Positions 16,887 to 26,326 of a stretch of 51,994 nt of DNA are shown here, piece after piece (the first letter of the stretch is position 1; every line of letters starts with the position of its first letter). The translations under genes and the position numbers were made by a program. This stretch comes from Paracoccus rhizosphaerae (GTDB lineage: Bacteria > Pseudomonadota > Alphaproteobacteria > Rhodobacterales > Rhodobacteraceae): positions 1 through 51,994 of the forward strand of contig NZ_JAOTBE010000022.1 in assembly GCF_026162645.1 (NCBI RefSeq). Direction: 5' to 3'. The notes under the pieces are model-generated. The model was not told the DNA's origin. It saw only the letters and a program-made list of their open reading frames with translations, and did no database searches.

Positions 16887-17417
16887 TCAGAGACCCGATT
16901 TCAGCTCGACCAGCACCTGGTCGAGAATGGCGTGGACATGGGGCAGGAAGCTGCGCCAGACATCGATGCGGAACGACTGCCGGTCGTCGCGCCACAGGAC
17001 GATAGTGGCGGTGTCGAACAGCGTCCGCGCACCGGTGCCCACGGGCATCGCCTCGACGTCGCGGGGGCAGCCGGTGGTCAGCGCGGTCAGCGCCTGCGCG
17101 CCGCTGATGCGCAGCGTGATCTCTCGGTCGCTGATCTCGACCAGGCTGTGCGGGATCTGGGCATAGGCCGCCGAGGACGCGGTGGTCAGCGCATCGGCGT
17201 CCTGCGCCAGGATCGTCCATTCGTCGGGGCCGAGGCACAGAACCTCGGTGCCCGCGGCGGTGCTGCGCTGGCCGACCTTGCTCGGCAGCTCAAGCGACAG
17301 CGCACCGGCCAGGGCCGCGCGGTGTTCGGGGCGCACCCGCAGAGAGAAGCGGGGGGCCCAGGGCAGTTCCTCGACCAGGAACGGGGTGGGGTCGAACTCG
17401 TGGCGTTGCGTGGTCAT
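16887..17417 (-). CDS. soxG: Sarcosine oxidase, gamma subunit
   Basis: The 176-residue smallest-but-one subunit of heterotetrameric sarcosine oxidase has a compact GcvT-like fold. Typical features are [30 protein letters not shown] sequence near residues 120-145 and DEWTILAQD near 67. It supports assembly of the alpha-beta core and carries no cofactor of its own. It begins twelve bases after the soxA stop and is followed by glyA after 55 bases. Confidence 0.93.
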   Translation of the reverse strand: MTTQRHEFDPTPFLVEELPWAPRFSLRVRPEHRAALAGALSLELPSKVGQRSTAAGTEVLCLGPDEWTILAQDADALTTASSAAYAQIPHSLVEISDREITLRISGAQALTALTTGCPRDVEAMPVGTGARTLFDTATIVLWRDDRQSFRIDVWRSFLPHVHAILDQVLVELKSGL

Positions 17418-17428
17418 GGTTTCGCTCC

Positions 17429-20419
17429 TCAGGCCTTCAGCCGTTCGCCGGTCGGGTCATAGAAGTTGGTCGAGGTGACGGTCGCCCGGATGGTCCCGTT
17501 CGGCATCGGGATGTGCACCGTCTTGCCCATCATGCCGTGGCCGCCGGTGACGACCGCCATCGCGATCGGCCGCCCGAGCGCCACCGAGTCATAGGACGAG
17601 GTGACGTGACCGGCCATCGTCATCGGCAGGCTCTGGTTCGGGTCCAGCACGATCTGCGCGCCTTCCTCAAGCTTGGTGCCGTCCTCGGTCAGCAGGCCGA
17701 CCAGCTGCTTGCGGTTCGGGGCGACGATGTCGGGACGCGACAGCGACCGCTTGCCGACGAAGTCCTTCTTGGCCTTGCCGATCGCCCAGTCCAGGCCCGC
17801 ATCCTGCGGGGTGACGGTGCCGTCGGTGTCCTGGCCCACGATGATATAGCCCTTTTCGGCGCGCAGAACGTGCATCGTCTCGGTGCCATAGGGGCAGATG
17901 TCGTATTGCTGGCCGGCATCATGGATCGCCTTCCACAGCTGCAGGCCGTGGCGGGCGGGGACGTTCACCTCGAAGCCCAACTCTCCGGTGAAGCTGATCC
18001 GGAAGAGGCGCGCGGGCAGGCCCGCGACCGTGCATTCGGCGACCGACATGTGCGGGAAGGCCTCGTCCGAGAGGTCCTGCCCCTCGACCAGCTTCTCCAG
18101 CACCTTCCGGGCGTTCGGGCCGTTCAGCGCGACCGTTGCCCACTGTTCGGTGGTCGAGGTCAGCCAGACGTCCAGGTCGGGCCATTCGGTCTGGAGGTAG
18201 TCCTCCATCATGTTCATGACGCGCGCCGCACCGCCGGTGGTGGTGGTGACGTGGAACAGGTCCTGCGACATGCGGCCGATGACGCCGTCATCGCGGATGA
18301 ACCCGTCCTCGCCCAGCAGGAGGCCATAGCGGCAGCGACCCGGCGCCAGCTTGGTCCACGGGTTGGTGTACATGCGGTTCATGAACTCGACCGCATCCGG
18401 GCCTGCGACCTCGATCTTGCCAAGGGTCGAGGCGTCGAACATGCCGACGGATGCCCGCGTCATCCGGCATTCGCGCGCCACGGCGGCGTGCATGTCCTCA
18501 CCGGCCTGGGGGAAATACCAGGCGCGGCGCCACAGCGAAACGGGTTCGAACACCGCGCCTCGCGCCTCGGCCCAAGGGTCGATGGGCGTCTTGCGGGTGA
18601 TCTCGAACGTGGCGCCCTTGTGATAGCCCGCAAAGGCGCCGAAGCTGGTCGGCGTATAGGGCGGGCGGAAGGTCGTCAGGCCCACCTGCGGAGGTTCCTT
18701 GCCCAAAGCGTCGGCGGCGATCATCAACCCGTTGATGTTCGACATCTTGCCCTGGTCGGTCGCCATGCCATTGGTGGTATAGCGCTTGACGTGCTCGATC
18801 GAACGCATCCCCTCGCGCACGGCCAGGCGGATGTCCTTGGCGGTCACGTCGTTCTGGTAATCGACGAAGGCCTTGGCCTTGCCGGGGCTCCGGTCGGTCG
18901 GCAGTTCCTTCTGGCTGCTGCCGGTGCCGGGGCGGTCGCCTTCGACCCGCGCATCAGACCCTTCGGCGCTGCGGCCTAGCGCCTGAGCGGCGGCCATGCC
19001 AGCCTTGACGCCATCCTCGAGTACCGGGCCGTAACCCCAGAGCCCGCGTCCGGCACCCGCAATCTGGCAGGCCTCGGTCTTGTGGTTCGGCAGGAAGGTG
19101 CGGCTGTCGGCGTCCCAGGTCAGCGAGCCCTTGGTGTGCGAGAAGAGGTGCAGCGACGGCGTCCAGCCGCCTGAGATCAGCAGCACGTCGCAGGCGATCT
19201 TGCGGCCCGCGCCAACCTGGCCGTTCCGGACCGGGTTCACGCGGACGGACTTGACGCGCAGGCGCCCCTCGGTCGCGGTGGCGGTGTGGCCGGTCAGCAC
19301 CTGGATGCCGCGCTTGCGGGCCGCGTCCAGAAGGTCGGGTCGCACGCTGTCGCGGGTGTCGGCGATGGCCGCCACGCGGGCGCCGGCATCGACCAGGTCG
19401 AAGGCCGCATAGTAGGCGCTGTCATGGCTGGTCACGACGGCAGCATTGTCGCCGACCTTGACGCCATAGCGGTTCAGATAGGTCTGCGCGGCGCCGGCCA
19501 GCATAACGCCGGGACGGTCGTTGCCGTCGAAGACCAGCGGCTTTTCCAGCGCGCCCTGCGCCAGGACCACCTGTTCGGCGCGGACATGCCACATCCGTTC
19601 GCGCGGCGCGCCATGCGGCGGCTGGTCCAGGTGGTCGGTCACGCGTTCCACCAAGCCCACGAAGTTCTGGTGATAGTAGCCGATGGCCGTGGTGCGGGTC
19701 ATCAGGCGGACGCCGACGGCGCGCAGCTGCGACAGCTGCTCGGCCAGCCAGGCCCAGGACCCGCGCCCGTCGATGCGGACCGACGGATCGGACAGAAGCG
19801 AGCCGCCCATCTCCGGGTTCTCGTCCACCAGCACGACGCGGGCGCCGGATTTCGCCGCCGTCAGTGCGGCCGAGATGCCGGCGGGGCCGCCGCCCACAAC
19901 CAGCACGTCGGTATGCAGGTTGCGGTGTGCATAGCTGTCGGGGTCGACCTCGGTCGGCGACTTGCCCAGGCCCGCGGCGGCACGGATGAAGGGCTCGTAC
20001 ACCTTGTCCCAGAAGCTGCGCGGCCACATGAACGTCTTGTAGTAGAAGCCGGCCGAGAACAGCATGTAGGCCCGGTCATTCACGGCGCCGATGTCGAAGG
20101 ACAGCCGCGGCCACTTGTTCTGGCTTTCCGTTGTCAGGCCGGCCCGCAGCTCCTGCACGGTGGCGCGGGTGTTCGGCTCGAAGCGGCCCTTGCCGCGCGA
20201 CGTGCCGATCAGTGCGTTCGGCTCCTCGGACCCCGCCGTGACCACGCCGCGGGGCCGGTGGTACTTGAACGACCGGCCCATCAGGTGCACGCCGTTGGCC
20301 AGCAATGCGGATGCGACCGTGTCGCCCCGCAGGCCCTGATAGGTGCGGCCGTCGAAGGTGAAGCTGACCGTTGCCGCAGGATCGACGCGGCCCATGCCGG
20401 GGATGCGATAGCGGCTCAT
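17429..20419 (-). CDS. soxA: Sarcosine oxidase, alpha subunit
   Basis: The 996-residue catalytic chain oxidises sarcosine together with SoxB and transfers the methyl-derived C1 unit to THF. The N-terminal ~100 residues form a ferredoxin-like domain without the iron-sulfur cysteines. Next comes an NAD-binding domain with GGGPAG at 176-181 and the acidic strand end VVLVDENPEMGG. From about residue 600 the chain is a GcvT-like, THF-binding aminomethyltransferase domain (GMFDASTLGKIEVAGPDAVE, FTGELGFEVNVPARHG). Length is normal. It overlaps soxD by four bases. Confidence 0.96.
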   Translation of the reverse strand: MSRYRIPGMGRVDPAATVSFTFDGRTYQGLRGDTVASALLANGVHLMGRSFKYHRPRGVVTAGSEEPNALIGTSRGKGRFEPNTRATVQELRAGLTTESQNKWPRLSFDIGAVNDRAYMLFSAGFYYKTFMWPRSFWDKVYEPFIRAAAGLGKSPTEVDPDSYAHRNLHTDVLVVGGGPAGISAALTAAKSGARVVLVDENPEMGGSLLSDPSVRIDGRGSWAWLAEQLSQLRAVGVRLMTRTTAIGYYHQNFVGLVERVTDHLDQPPHGAPRERMWHVRAEQVVLAQGALEKPLVFDGNDRPGVMLAGAAQTYLNRYGVKVGDNAAVVTSHDSAYYAAFDLVDAGARVAAIADTRDSVRPDLLDAARKRGIQVLTGHTATATEGRLRVKSVRVNPVRNGQVGAGRKIACDVLLISGGWTPSLHLFSHTKGSLTWDADSRTFLPNHKTEACQIAGAGRGLWGYGPVLEDGVKAGMAAAQALGRSAEGSDARVEGDRPGTGSSQKELPTDRSPGKAKAFVDYQNDVTAKDIRLAVREGMRSIEHVKRYTTNGMATDQGKMSNINGLMIAADALGKEPPQVGLTTFRPPYTPTSFGAFAGYHKGATFEITRKTPIDPWAEARGAVFEPVSLWRRAWYFPQAGEDMHAAVARECRMTRASVGMFDASTLGKIEVAGPDAVEFMNRMYTNPWTKLAPGRCRYGLLLGEDGFIRDDGVIGRMSQDLFHVTTTTGGAARVMNMMEDYLQTEWPDLDVWLTSTTEQWATVALNGPNARKVLEKLVEGQDLSDEAFPHMSVAECTVAGLPARLFRISFTGELGFEVNVPARHGLQLWKAIHDAGQQYDICPYGTETMHVLRAEKGYIIVGQDTDGTVTPQDAGLDWAIGKAKKDFVGKRSLSRPDIVAPNRKQLVGLLTEDGTKLEEGAQIVLDPNQSLPMTMAGHVTSSYDSVALGRPIAMAVVTGGHGMMGKTVHIPMPNGTIRATVTSTNFYDPTGERLKA

Positions 20420-20715
20420 TCTGCGGCCTCCTTCACGGTCAGGTCTGGGCGGGCCTCACCGGCCTCGTAGGTCATCAGGAAGCGGTCGCTGACGGTGTCG
20501 CGAACGGCGTTGAAGAAGCGCCCGCAGCCGTGGATGTGCCGCCAGCGTTCATAATGGGGACCGCGCGCGTTGGTGCGGATGAACAGATAGTCGCGCCATT
20601 CCTCGTCCGACAGCGCCGAGGGGTCTGCGGGGCGGTTGATATGCGCCTCGCCGGCATAGGCGAACTCGGACTCGGGCAGGGTCTCGTCGCAATAGGGGCA
20701 GTGGATCAGAAGCAT
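20416..20715 (-). CDS. soxD: Sarcosine oxidase, delta subunit (zinc-binding)
   Basis: The 99-residue delta subunit binds one structural zinc. The expected ligands are present: C6 and C9 in HCPYCDE, then H60 and C64 in the RHIHGCGRFFN block. The protein helps bring the alpha and beta subunits together. It lies ten bases after soxB and overlaps soxA by four bases, the canonical B-D-A-G order. Confidence 0.95.
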   Translation of the reverse strand: MLLIHCPYCDETLPESEFAYAGEAHINRPADPSALSDEEWRDYLFIRTNARGPHYERWRHIHGCGRFFNAVRDTVSDRFLMTYEAGEARPDLTVKEAAE

Positions 20716-20725
20716 GGCGATGTCC

Positions 20726-21979
20726 TCAGTGCGCGACGGCGGCGGCGGCGGCTTCGTCGATCAGCCGGCCGGTGGTGAAGCGTTCAAGCGTAAAGGGCGC
20801 GTTGATCGGGTGCGGCTCGTCCTTGGCGACGGTCCAGGCCAGCGTGTGGGCAGCGCCCGGCGTGGCCTTGAACCCGCCCGTGCCCCAGCCGCAGTTGACA
20901 TAGAGGCCCTCGACCGGCGTCTTGCCCAAGATGGCCGAGCGGTCGGGGGTCACGTCCACGATCCCGCCCCATTTGCGCAGCATTCGCATGCGGTTGAAGA
21001 TCGGGAAGACCTCGCAGATGGCCGCCACGGTGTGCTCGATCAGGGGCAGGCCGCCGCGCTGGCTGTAGCTGGTATACTGGTCGGTACCCGAGCCGATGAC
21101 CAATTCGCCCTTGTCGGACTGGCTGATATAGGCGTGAACGGTGTTCGACATGACGACGCAGGGGAAGATCGGCTTCACCGGCTCGCTGACGAGCGCCTGC
21201 AGCGGGAAGCTCTCCAGCGGCATCCGGACGCCCGCGCTGTCCATGACGACGCTGGTATTGCCGGCGGCCGAGACGGCGACCTTCTTGGCCTTGATGAAGC
21301 CTTTCGCGGTGTCAACGCCCTGCACAGACCCGTCTGGGCCGCGCCGGATCGCGATGACCGGGCAGTTCTGAATGATGTCGACGCCGCGCGCCGCTGCGGC
21401 ACGGGCATAGCCCCAGGCCACCGCATCGTGGCGCGCCGTTCCGGCCCGCATCTGCAGCGCCGCACCCATCACCGGGTAACGCGCGTCGGGGCTGATGTTC
21501 AGCGGCGGGCAGAAGGCTTTGGCCTCTTCCTTGGTCAGCCAGCGGTTGTCGACGCCGTTGAGGCGGTTCGAATGGACGTGGCGCTGGAAGGACTGCACGT
21601 CATGGACGTTATGCGCCAGCATCATCACGCCGCGCTTGGAATACATGACGTTGTAGTTCAGCTCCTGGCTCAGGTTCTCCCACAGGTCCAGCGCGTGGTC
21701 GTAGAGCCGCGCGCTTTCGTCGTAGAGATAGTTCGAGCGGATGATCGTCGTGTTGCGGCCCGTGTTGCCGCCGCCCAGCCACCCCTTGTCGATGACCGCG
21801 ACATTGGTGATGCCGTGTTCCTTGGCCAGGTAATAGGCCGCACCCAGGCCGTGGCCGCCGGCGCCGACGATGACGACGTCGTACTCCGCCTTGGGCTGGC
21901 TGTCGGGCCACTGCTCGCGCCAGTTCTTGTGGCCGGTCAGCGCGTTCCTAAGCAGGGACATCGCAGAGAAATGGGTCAT
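20726..21979 (-). CDS. soxB: Sarcosine oxidase, beta subunit (FAD/FMN)
   Basis: This 417-residue flavoprotein subunit binds FAD and covalent FMN and carries out the oxidative demethylation of sarcosine to glycine with production of H2O2. The dinucleotide-binding motif GAGGHG is at 39-44 ([18 protein letters not shown]), followed by [19 protein letters not shown], the typical SoxB segment. It is the first gene of the operon. Its start is separated by 97 bases from the divergent GlxA/AraC-type regulator, and that gap contains the direct repeat at 22043-22078. Confidence 0.96.
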   Translation of the reverse strand: MTHFSAMSLLRNALTGHKNWREQWPDSQPKAEYDVVIVGAGGHGLGAAYYLAKEHGITNVAVIDKGWLGGGNTGRNTTIIRSNYLYDESARLYDHALDLWENLSQELNYNVMYSKRGVMMLAHNVHDVQSFQRHVHSNRLNGVDNRWLTKEEAKAFCPPLNISPDARYPVMGAALQMRAGTARHDAVAWGYARAAAARGVDIIQNCPVIAIRRGPDGSVQGVDTAKGFIKAKKVAVSAAGNTSVVMDSAGVRMPLESFPLQALVSEPVKPIFPCVVMSNTVHAYISQSDKGELVIGSGTDQYTSYSQRGGLPLIEHTVAAICEVFPIFNRMRMLRKWGGIVDVTPDRSAILGKTPVEGLYVNCGWGTGGFKATPGAAHTLAWTVAKDEPHPINAPFTLERFTTGRLIDEAAAAAVAH

Positions 21980-22042
21980 GGCGCGGGTCCTTCGGCGGTA
22001 TGGATTGCCCGATTTGTGACAGAAGATGACGGCGATTCACTG

Positions 22043-22078
22043 TATCTTTGCGTCATTGTCGTGTTATCTTTGCGCCAT
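22043..22078. promoter_or_regulatory. Direct repeat TATCTTTGCG(T/C)CAT, likely AraC-type operator
   Basis: TATCTTTGCGTCAT (22043-22056) and TATCTTTGCGCCAT (22065-22078) are 22 bases apart start to start, two helical turns, the geometry used by AraC-family dimers. They lie in the short gap between soxB and the divergent regulator, and the second copy overlaps the regulator's start codon. Site assignment is inferred. Confidence 0.6.
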
Positions 22079-23069
22079 GCCCGAGAACGATCCCGCACCC
22101 GGCCTGCGTGTCGGCTTCATCCTGGCCCGTCGCTTCACGCTGTCGGCCTTTGCCAACTTCATCGACGTCCTGCGCCTGGCCGCGGACGAGGGCGACCGTT
22201 CGCGCCCCATCCGCTGCAGCTGGAGCGTGCTGTCCGCCAGCCGCGACCCTGTCCGTTCCAGCTGCGGCATCGCCGTGACCCCGGACGAGCGTTTGGGTGA
22301 CCCGTCGCGCTTCGACTATGTCGTGGTGGTTGGCGGCCTGATCGACCAGGCCGAGACGCTTGACCCCGAGCAGACCGAGTTCTTGCAGCGTGCCGCCGGT
22401 GCCGGGGTGGCGCTGGTGGGGGTCTGCACTGGCGTCTTCCTGCTGCACCGGGCCGGGCTGATGAACGGCTATCGCTGCTGTGTCAGCTGGTTTCACCATG
22501 ACGATTTCCTGGAACAGTTCGACGGGCTGGTGCCGGTGTCCGACCGCATCTTCGTGGTGGACCGCGACCGGCTGACCTGTTCTGGCGGCGCAAGTTCGGC
22601 GCATCTGGCCGCCTGGCTGGTCGACCGGCATATCGGCCGCGCCGCCGCGCAGAAAAGCCTGCACATCATGATCATCGACGCAGCCATGGCCGCCGACGAT
22701 CCGCAGCCAGGCCTGCCGCTGGAGCTGAACAGCCGCGACCCGCTGGTCCGCCGCGCGCTGCTGCTGCTGCAGCAGAACCTGGACGACCCGCCCTCGGTCG
22801 CGCAGGTGGCCGAGCGTCTGCAGGTCAGCCGCCGCAAGCTGGAGCGTCACTTCACCGACCGCTTGGGCATGTCGCCGTCAGATGCCTTCCTGCGGGTCAG
22901 GCTGTCGCAGGTGCGGATGCTTCTGGGACGGTCCGACCGGACCATCAGCCAGATCGCGGCTGAAACCGGGTTCTGCGACGCGTCCCACCTGATCCGCATC
23001 TTCCGAGAGAAGATGGGCGTGACACCCGAGGCCTGGCGGCAGGGCGCCGCGCCGCTGGAGAAGGTCTAG
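22077..23069 (+). CDS. GlxA/GbdR-type AraC-family transcriptional regulator
   Basis: The 330-residue regulator has an N-terminal DJ-1/PfpI-like sensing domain (LRVGFILARRFTLSAFANFI; nucleophile-elbow-like GVCTGVFLL near 120) and a C-terminal AraC double helix-turn-helix (SVAQVAERLQVSRRKLERHF and ISQIAAETGFCDASHLIRIF). Regulators of this type, such as GbdR and SouR in Pseudomonas, control betaine and sarcosine catabolism. Divergence from the sarcosine oxidase operon makes the same role likely here. No Shine-Dalgarno is visible before ATG 22077, which sits inside an operator-like repeat. An alternative start at 22026 exists but adds a non-conserved, cysteine-rich leader. Confidence 0.88.
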   Translation: MPENDPAPGLRVGFILARRFTLSAFANFIDVLRLAADEGDRSRPIRCSWSVLSASRDPVRSSCGIAVTPDERLGDPSRFDYVVVVGGLIDQAETLDPEQTEFLQRAAGAGVALVGVCTGVFLLHRAGLMNGYRCCVSWFHHDDFLEQFDGLVPVSDRIFVVDRDRLTCSGGASSAHLAAWLVDRHIGRAAAQKSLHIMIIDAAMAADDPQPGLPLELNSRDPLVRRALLLLQQNLDDPPSVAQVAERLQVSRRKLERHFTDRLGMSPSDAFLRVRLSQVRMLLGRSDRTISQIAAETGFCDASHLIRIFREKMGVTPEAWRQGAAPLEKV

Positions 23070-24775
23070 CCTCGCCAGGGCAGGATCTGCCCGCCGCCAC
23101 GCCGCCCCGCGATGTCGGCCAGAAGGCACAGCCCGAACAGCAGCAGCGTCGACAGGACCGATACGGCGGCTGCGGCGGTCGAGTTCCCCTCGTATTGCAG
23201 CGAGAATACCATCACGCCGATGGTTTCATGCCCCGAGGACCAAAGCAGCGCCGACAGCGTCAATTCGTTCAGGGCCGTCATCGCGATCAAAATCGCGCCC
23301 GCCAGCGCGGCGGGGAGGACCGAGGGCGCGAAGATGCGCGTCAGCCGCGCGGGCAGGGCGATGCCGGCGATGCGCGCGGCCTCGTCCAGGGCAGGGTCGT
23401 CACCCTGCGCCGCCGCCGCGACCGGGCGCAGCACCAGCGGCAGGAACCGCGCCAGATAGGCGATCAGGATGATCGCCGCCGTGCCATAGAGTGACAGGCC
23501 GATCATCGGCAGCGGCGGCAGGAAGGCCAGGATCATCGCCAGTGCGACGACGGTGCCCGGCACGACCCAGGGCGCCTCGGCCAGCAGGTCCATGGCCGCC
23601 ACCGCCGGGCCGGGGCGATGCATCGCCAGATAGGCCAGTGGCAGCGCGACCAGCGTGCAGATCACCGCCGCCGCGCCCGAGAGCATGAGCGAATTCGCGA
23701 AGGCTCGCGCCACCGCGTCATTGGCCAGCACCTGCCGATATTGATCCAGGCTGGCCACCTGCAACGAAAACGGCACCCCGATGGCCGGGACCAGCGATGT
23801 CAGCACCAGCGCCAGAAGCGGCAGCACCGCAACGGCGAGCACGCTTGCCCAGACCAGCGCCTGCACCCAGACCGGCGCACGGCGCGCGGGAGTGAAGCGG
23901 CGCCCGTCCTCGATCCGCATCCGCAAGTGGCGCATCAGAAGCCCGCGCAGCGTCAGCGCCGCCACCGCCATCAGCGTCAGGATCAGCGCCAGCACCGCGA
24001 CCTGCCCTGCGGCCGAGGGACCAAACGCGTTCAGCCGCTGATAGATCAGCGTCGTCAGCATTGGCACGCGGCCGGGGATCCCCAGAAGCGCCGGGACCCC
24101 GAAATTCCCGACCGCCGCCGTGAAGGCCAGCAGCGCACCCGCCAGGGCGGAGGGCAGGGTGATCGGCAGGACGATCCGCGCCAGCACCAGCCGGGGCGGG
24201 ATGGCGGCGATGCGCGCCGCCTCGATCAGGTCGGCCGGCAGCGACTTCAGCGCGGCGCCGACGGCGATGAAGACCAGCGGCATGTGCTCGATCCCCATGA
24301 TCAGCGCGATGCCGGGGCCTGAATAGAGGGGATTGCCGCTGCCCGGAGCCGGGGCCACGCCAAGCGGCGCCAGGATCGGCGACTGCGTTCCCAGAAGCTC
24401 GATCCAAGCCAGCGCGGTCACCTGCGACGGGATGATCAGCGGCATCAGCGCCAGGAAGGCCAGCACCGTCCGGAAGGGCATCCGCAGCAGGCCCACCGCC
24501 AGGGCCAGCCCCGCGCCAAGCGTCACCGATACCGCGACCGACAGCAGCGACAGGGTCAGTGTGTTCCAGAAGGCGCGGCCGGTTGCACGCGACGACAGCG
24601 TGTCGCGCATCACGCCCAGCATCCGGCCCTCGTCGCCGGGTGCGAAGGCGGTCAGCAGAAGTTGTCCCAGTGGCCAGATGGTGATCAGGCCGACCCAAGC
24701 GCAGAGCGCGATGGCAAGCATGCGCTCGCCACCGCCGGTCCTCGGGTCGCCGAACAGGCGCAGTTCAGCCGCCAT
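23066..24775 (-). CDS. ABC importer permease, two fused membrane domains
   Basis: The 569-residue inner-membrane protein contains two BinPDT_dp_1-like domains in one chain, the layout of Fe3+/thiamine/2-aminoethylphosphonate type permeases (FbpB, ThiP, PhnU-V). Each half has an ATPase-docking loop (LIEAARIAAIPPRLVLARIV and ALDEAARIAGIALPARLTRI). It is the last gene of a five-gene operon and overlaps the substrate-binding-protein gene by eleven bases. It meets the GlxA-type regulator tail to tail with a four-base overlap. Confidence 0.9.
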   Translation of the reverse strand: MAAELRLFGDPRTGGGERMLAIALCAWVGLITIWPLGQLLLTAFAPGDEGRMLGVMRDTLSSRATGRAFWNTLTLSLLSVAVSVTLGAGLALAVGLLRMPFRTVLAFLALMPLIIPSQVTALAWIELLGTQSPILAPLGVAPAPGSGNPLYSGPGIALIMGIEHMPLVFIAVGAALKSLPADLIEAARIAAIPPRLVLARIVLPITLPSALAGALLAFTAAVGNFGVPALLGIPGRVPMLTTLIYQRLNAFGPSAAGQVAVLALILTLMAVAALTLRGLLMRHLRMRIEDGRRFTPARRAPVWVQALVWASVLAVAVLPLLALVLTSLVPAIGVPFSLQVASLDQYRQVLANDAVARAFANSLMLSGAAAVICTLVALPLAYLAMHRPGPAVAAMDLLAEAPWVVPGTVVALAMILAFLPPLPMIGLSLYGTAAIILIAYLARFLPLVLRPVAAAAQGDDPALDEAARIAGIALPARLTRIFAPSVLPAALAGAILIAMTALNELTLSALLWSSGHETIGVMVFSLQYEGNSTAAAAVSVLSTLLLFGLCLLADIAGRRGGGQILPWRG

Positions 24776-25736
24776 AGAGGTCCGCGAAGGTCTGCTTGAC
24801 CTCGTCGCCGTCAGACAGAAGCCTGGCGTTGTCGGCCTCGATCACCGTCAGCGTGGCGGGGTCGGGATAGCCTCCGGGCGCCTCCATCCCCTCCAGCAGC
24901 GGGAAATAGCCCTGATCGACCGACTGCGCCTGGGCTGCCTGCGACAGCTGCCAGTCGACAAAGGCCTTTGCGGCTTCGGGCGCGTCGGTGCCGGCCATAA
25001 TTGCGACCGGCTGCGTCACCGCCGTCACGCCCTCGGACGGGAAGACGAAGTCCACCGGAGAACCTTGGTCCTTCGCGTTCATCGCCATGTATTCGACCAG
25101 CACGCCATAGGCCTTTTCGCCGCGCGCCACGGCCTCGAGGACGGTGCCGTTGCCTTGGCCGGCAACCGCGCCGCCATCAGCCATCGCCTCGATAAATTCC
25201 CAGCCCATGTCGGGCTGCTGCACCAGCGTTCCCACATGGATCGCCGCGGCCCCGGAATAGAGCGGCGAGGGCATGATCGTCCGGCTGGCGACATCCGGCT
25301 TTGCCAGATCCGCCCAGGACGTCGGCGGCGTGTCCACCAGATTGGCGTTATAGACGATGCCGGTGGTGATCAGCTTCGTGGGGAAGAACATCTGGTCGTC
25401 GTCCAGCAGCGCGGGCGAGATGCCGTCGGTCGGCGCCTGAGGATAGGCCATCAGGCGGTCGTCCTGCTTCAGCTGCGTCATGGCGACCGCATCGGCGATC
25501 AGAAGCACGTCGGCGGGCGATCCACCGGCGGCGAATTCGGCCTGAAGCTTGGCCATCACCTCGGTCGTGCCGCTGCGGAACAGCTCGACTTCGATCTCGG
25601 GGTGCTCCTCGTTGAAGGCGGCGATCACCTCGGTCATCTGGTCCTGCGGCTGCGAGGTGTAGACGGTCAGCGTCTCGGCCTGGGCCGACAGCGCAAAGCC
25701 GGTCAGGGCGGTCGTCAGAAGAAGGGTGCGGGTCAT
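24765..25736 (-). CDS. ABC importer substrate-binding protein, iron/phosphonate-type fold
   Basis: This 323-residue periplasmic protein has a signal peptide (MTRTLLLTTALTGFALSAQA) and the start TLTVYTSQPQDQMTEVIAAF typical of class-II binding proteins in the FbpA/AfuA/PhnS group. The paired tyrosines that bind iron in FbpA are not seen in the corresponding C-terminal region (YGVLVEYMAMNAKDQGS), so iron is unlikely. Family relatives carry 2-aminoethylphosphonate, sugar phosphates and phosphoglycerate. With a phosphatase and a metallohydrolase in the same operon, a phosphorylated ligand is the best guess. Confidence 0.85.
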   Translation of the reverse strand: MTRTLLLTTALTGFALSAQAETLTVYTSQPQDQMTEVIAAFNEEHPEIEVELFRSGTTEVMAKLQAEFAAGGSPADVLLIADAVAMTQLKQDDRLMAYPQAPTDGISPALLDDDQMFFPTKLITTGIVYNANLVDTPPTSWADLAKPDVASRTIMPSPLYSGAAAIHVGTLVQQPDMGWEFIEAMADGGAVAGQGNGTVLEAVARGEKAYGVLVEYMAMNAKDQGSPVDFVFPSEGVTAVTQPVAIMAGTDAPEAAKAFVDWQLSQAAQAQSVDQGYFPLLEGMEAPGGYPDPATLTVIEADNARLLSDGDEVKQTFADLYGG

Positions 25737-26326
25737 GCGATCCTCTTGGAGTTGGAAGCGGGGGTGTCCGGGGTCGGCCGCGGCGGCGTGGCCGACCAGG
25801 TGCCGCGGTCGTCGCGCGACAGGGTCAGCAATTCGCAGTTGCGGGGGCGGTGGAACGGCAGGGCCAGCAGGGCCATGATCTCTCTGACGGTGCCGGAATG
25901 GGCGACGATCAGCGGCGGGTCCTCAGGGACGGCGGGGGCGGCGATGGCGATCAGGCCGGCGCGGATGCGGTCGCGGAAGGCCAGGGGGCCCTCGCCGCCG
26001 TAAGGCGTCGCGTCGCGGGCCAGGACGGCGCGGGGCTGGCCCTCCCATGCGCCCCAGTCGCGTTCCGCCAGCAGCGGCGCAACCTCGACCCGCAGGCCGG
26101 GGCGCTGTCGGACAAAGGCGTCGGCCGTCTGGCGCGCGCGCAGCAGGGGGGACACGATCAGGCGGCCGATCGGCAGGTTGCGCCAGGCCCGCGCAGCATC
26201 GTCTGCCTGGCGGCGGCCAAGGCTGGTCAGCGGGATGTCGGTTGCACCGCAGACCAGCTCTGCCGCGTTCAGCGCCGTCTGACCGTGCCGCAGAAGGTGG
26301 ATCACGGGATGGTCCAGAAGGCTCAC
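25733..26326 (-). CDS. Histidine phosphatase family protein
   Basis: This 197-residue cytosolic enzyme of the phosphoglycerate-mutase-like branch has the catalytic motif LLRHGQT (R13-H14-G15), a second arginine in SPLLRARQTADAF, the general acid region ERDWGAWEG, and the second histidine in VAHSGTVREIMALL. Members remove phosphate from small metabolites. The gene overlaps both its neighbours by four bases in the ABC operon, so it probably acts on the imported compound or on the product of the MBL-fold enzyme. It has no signal peptide. Confidence 0.88.
   Translation of the reverse strand: MSLLDHPVIHLLRHGQTALNAAELVCGATDIPLTSLGRRQADDAARAWRNLPIGRLIVSPLLRARQTADAFVRQRPGLRVEVAPLLAERDWGAWEGQPRAVLARDATPYGGEGPLAFRDRIRAGLIAIAAPAVPEDPPLIVAHSGTVREIMALLALPFHRPRNCELLTLSRDDRGTWSATPPRPTPDTPASNSKRIA

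Noticed and set aside
15056..17005. 649-codon plus-strand open frame
   Set aside because: It is antisense to sdaA, glyA and soxG, all firmly identified, and its composition is a mirror of theirs.
17513..20470. Long plus-strand frames (488 and 394 codons) opposite soxA
   Set aside because: Both are shadows of the sarcosine oxidase alpha gene with no recognisable domains.
24333..26003. 556-codon plus-strand frame
   Set aside because: Antisense to the permease, binding protein and phosphatase genes; low-complexity Gly/Arg/His composition.
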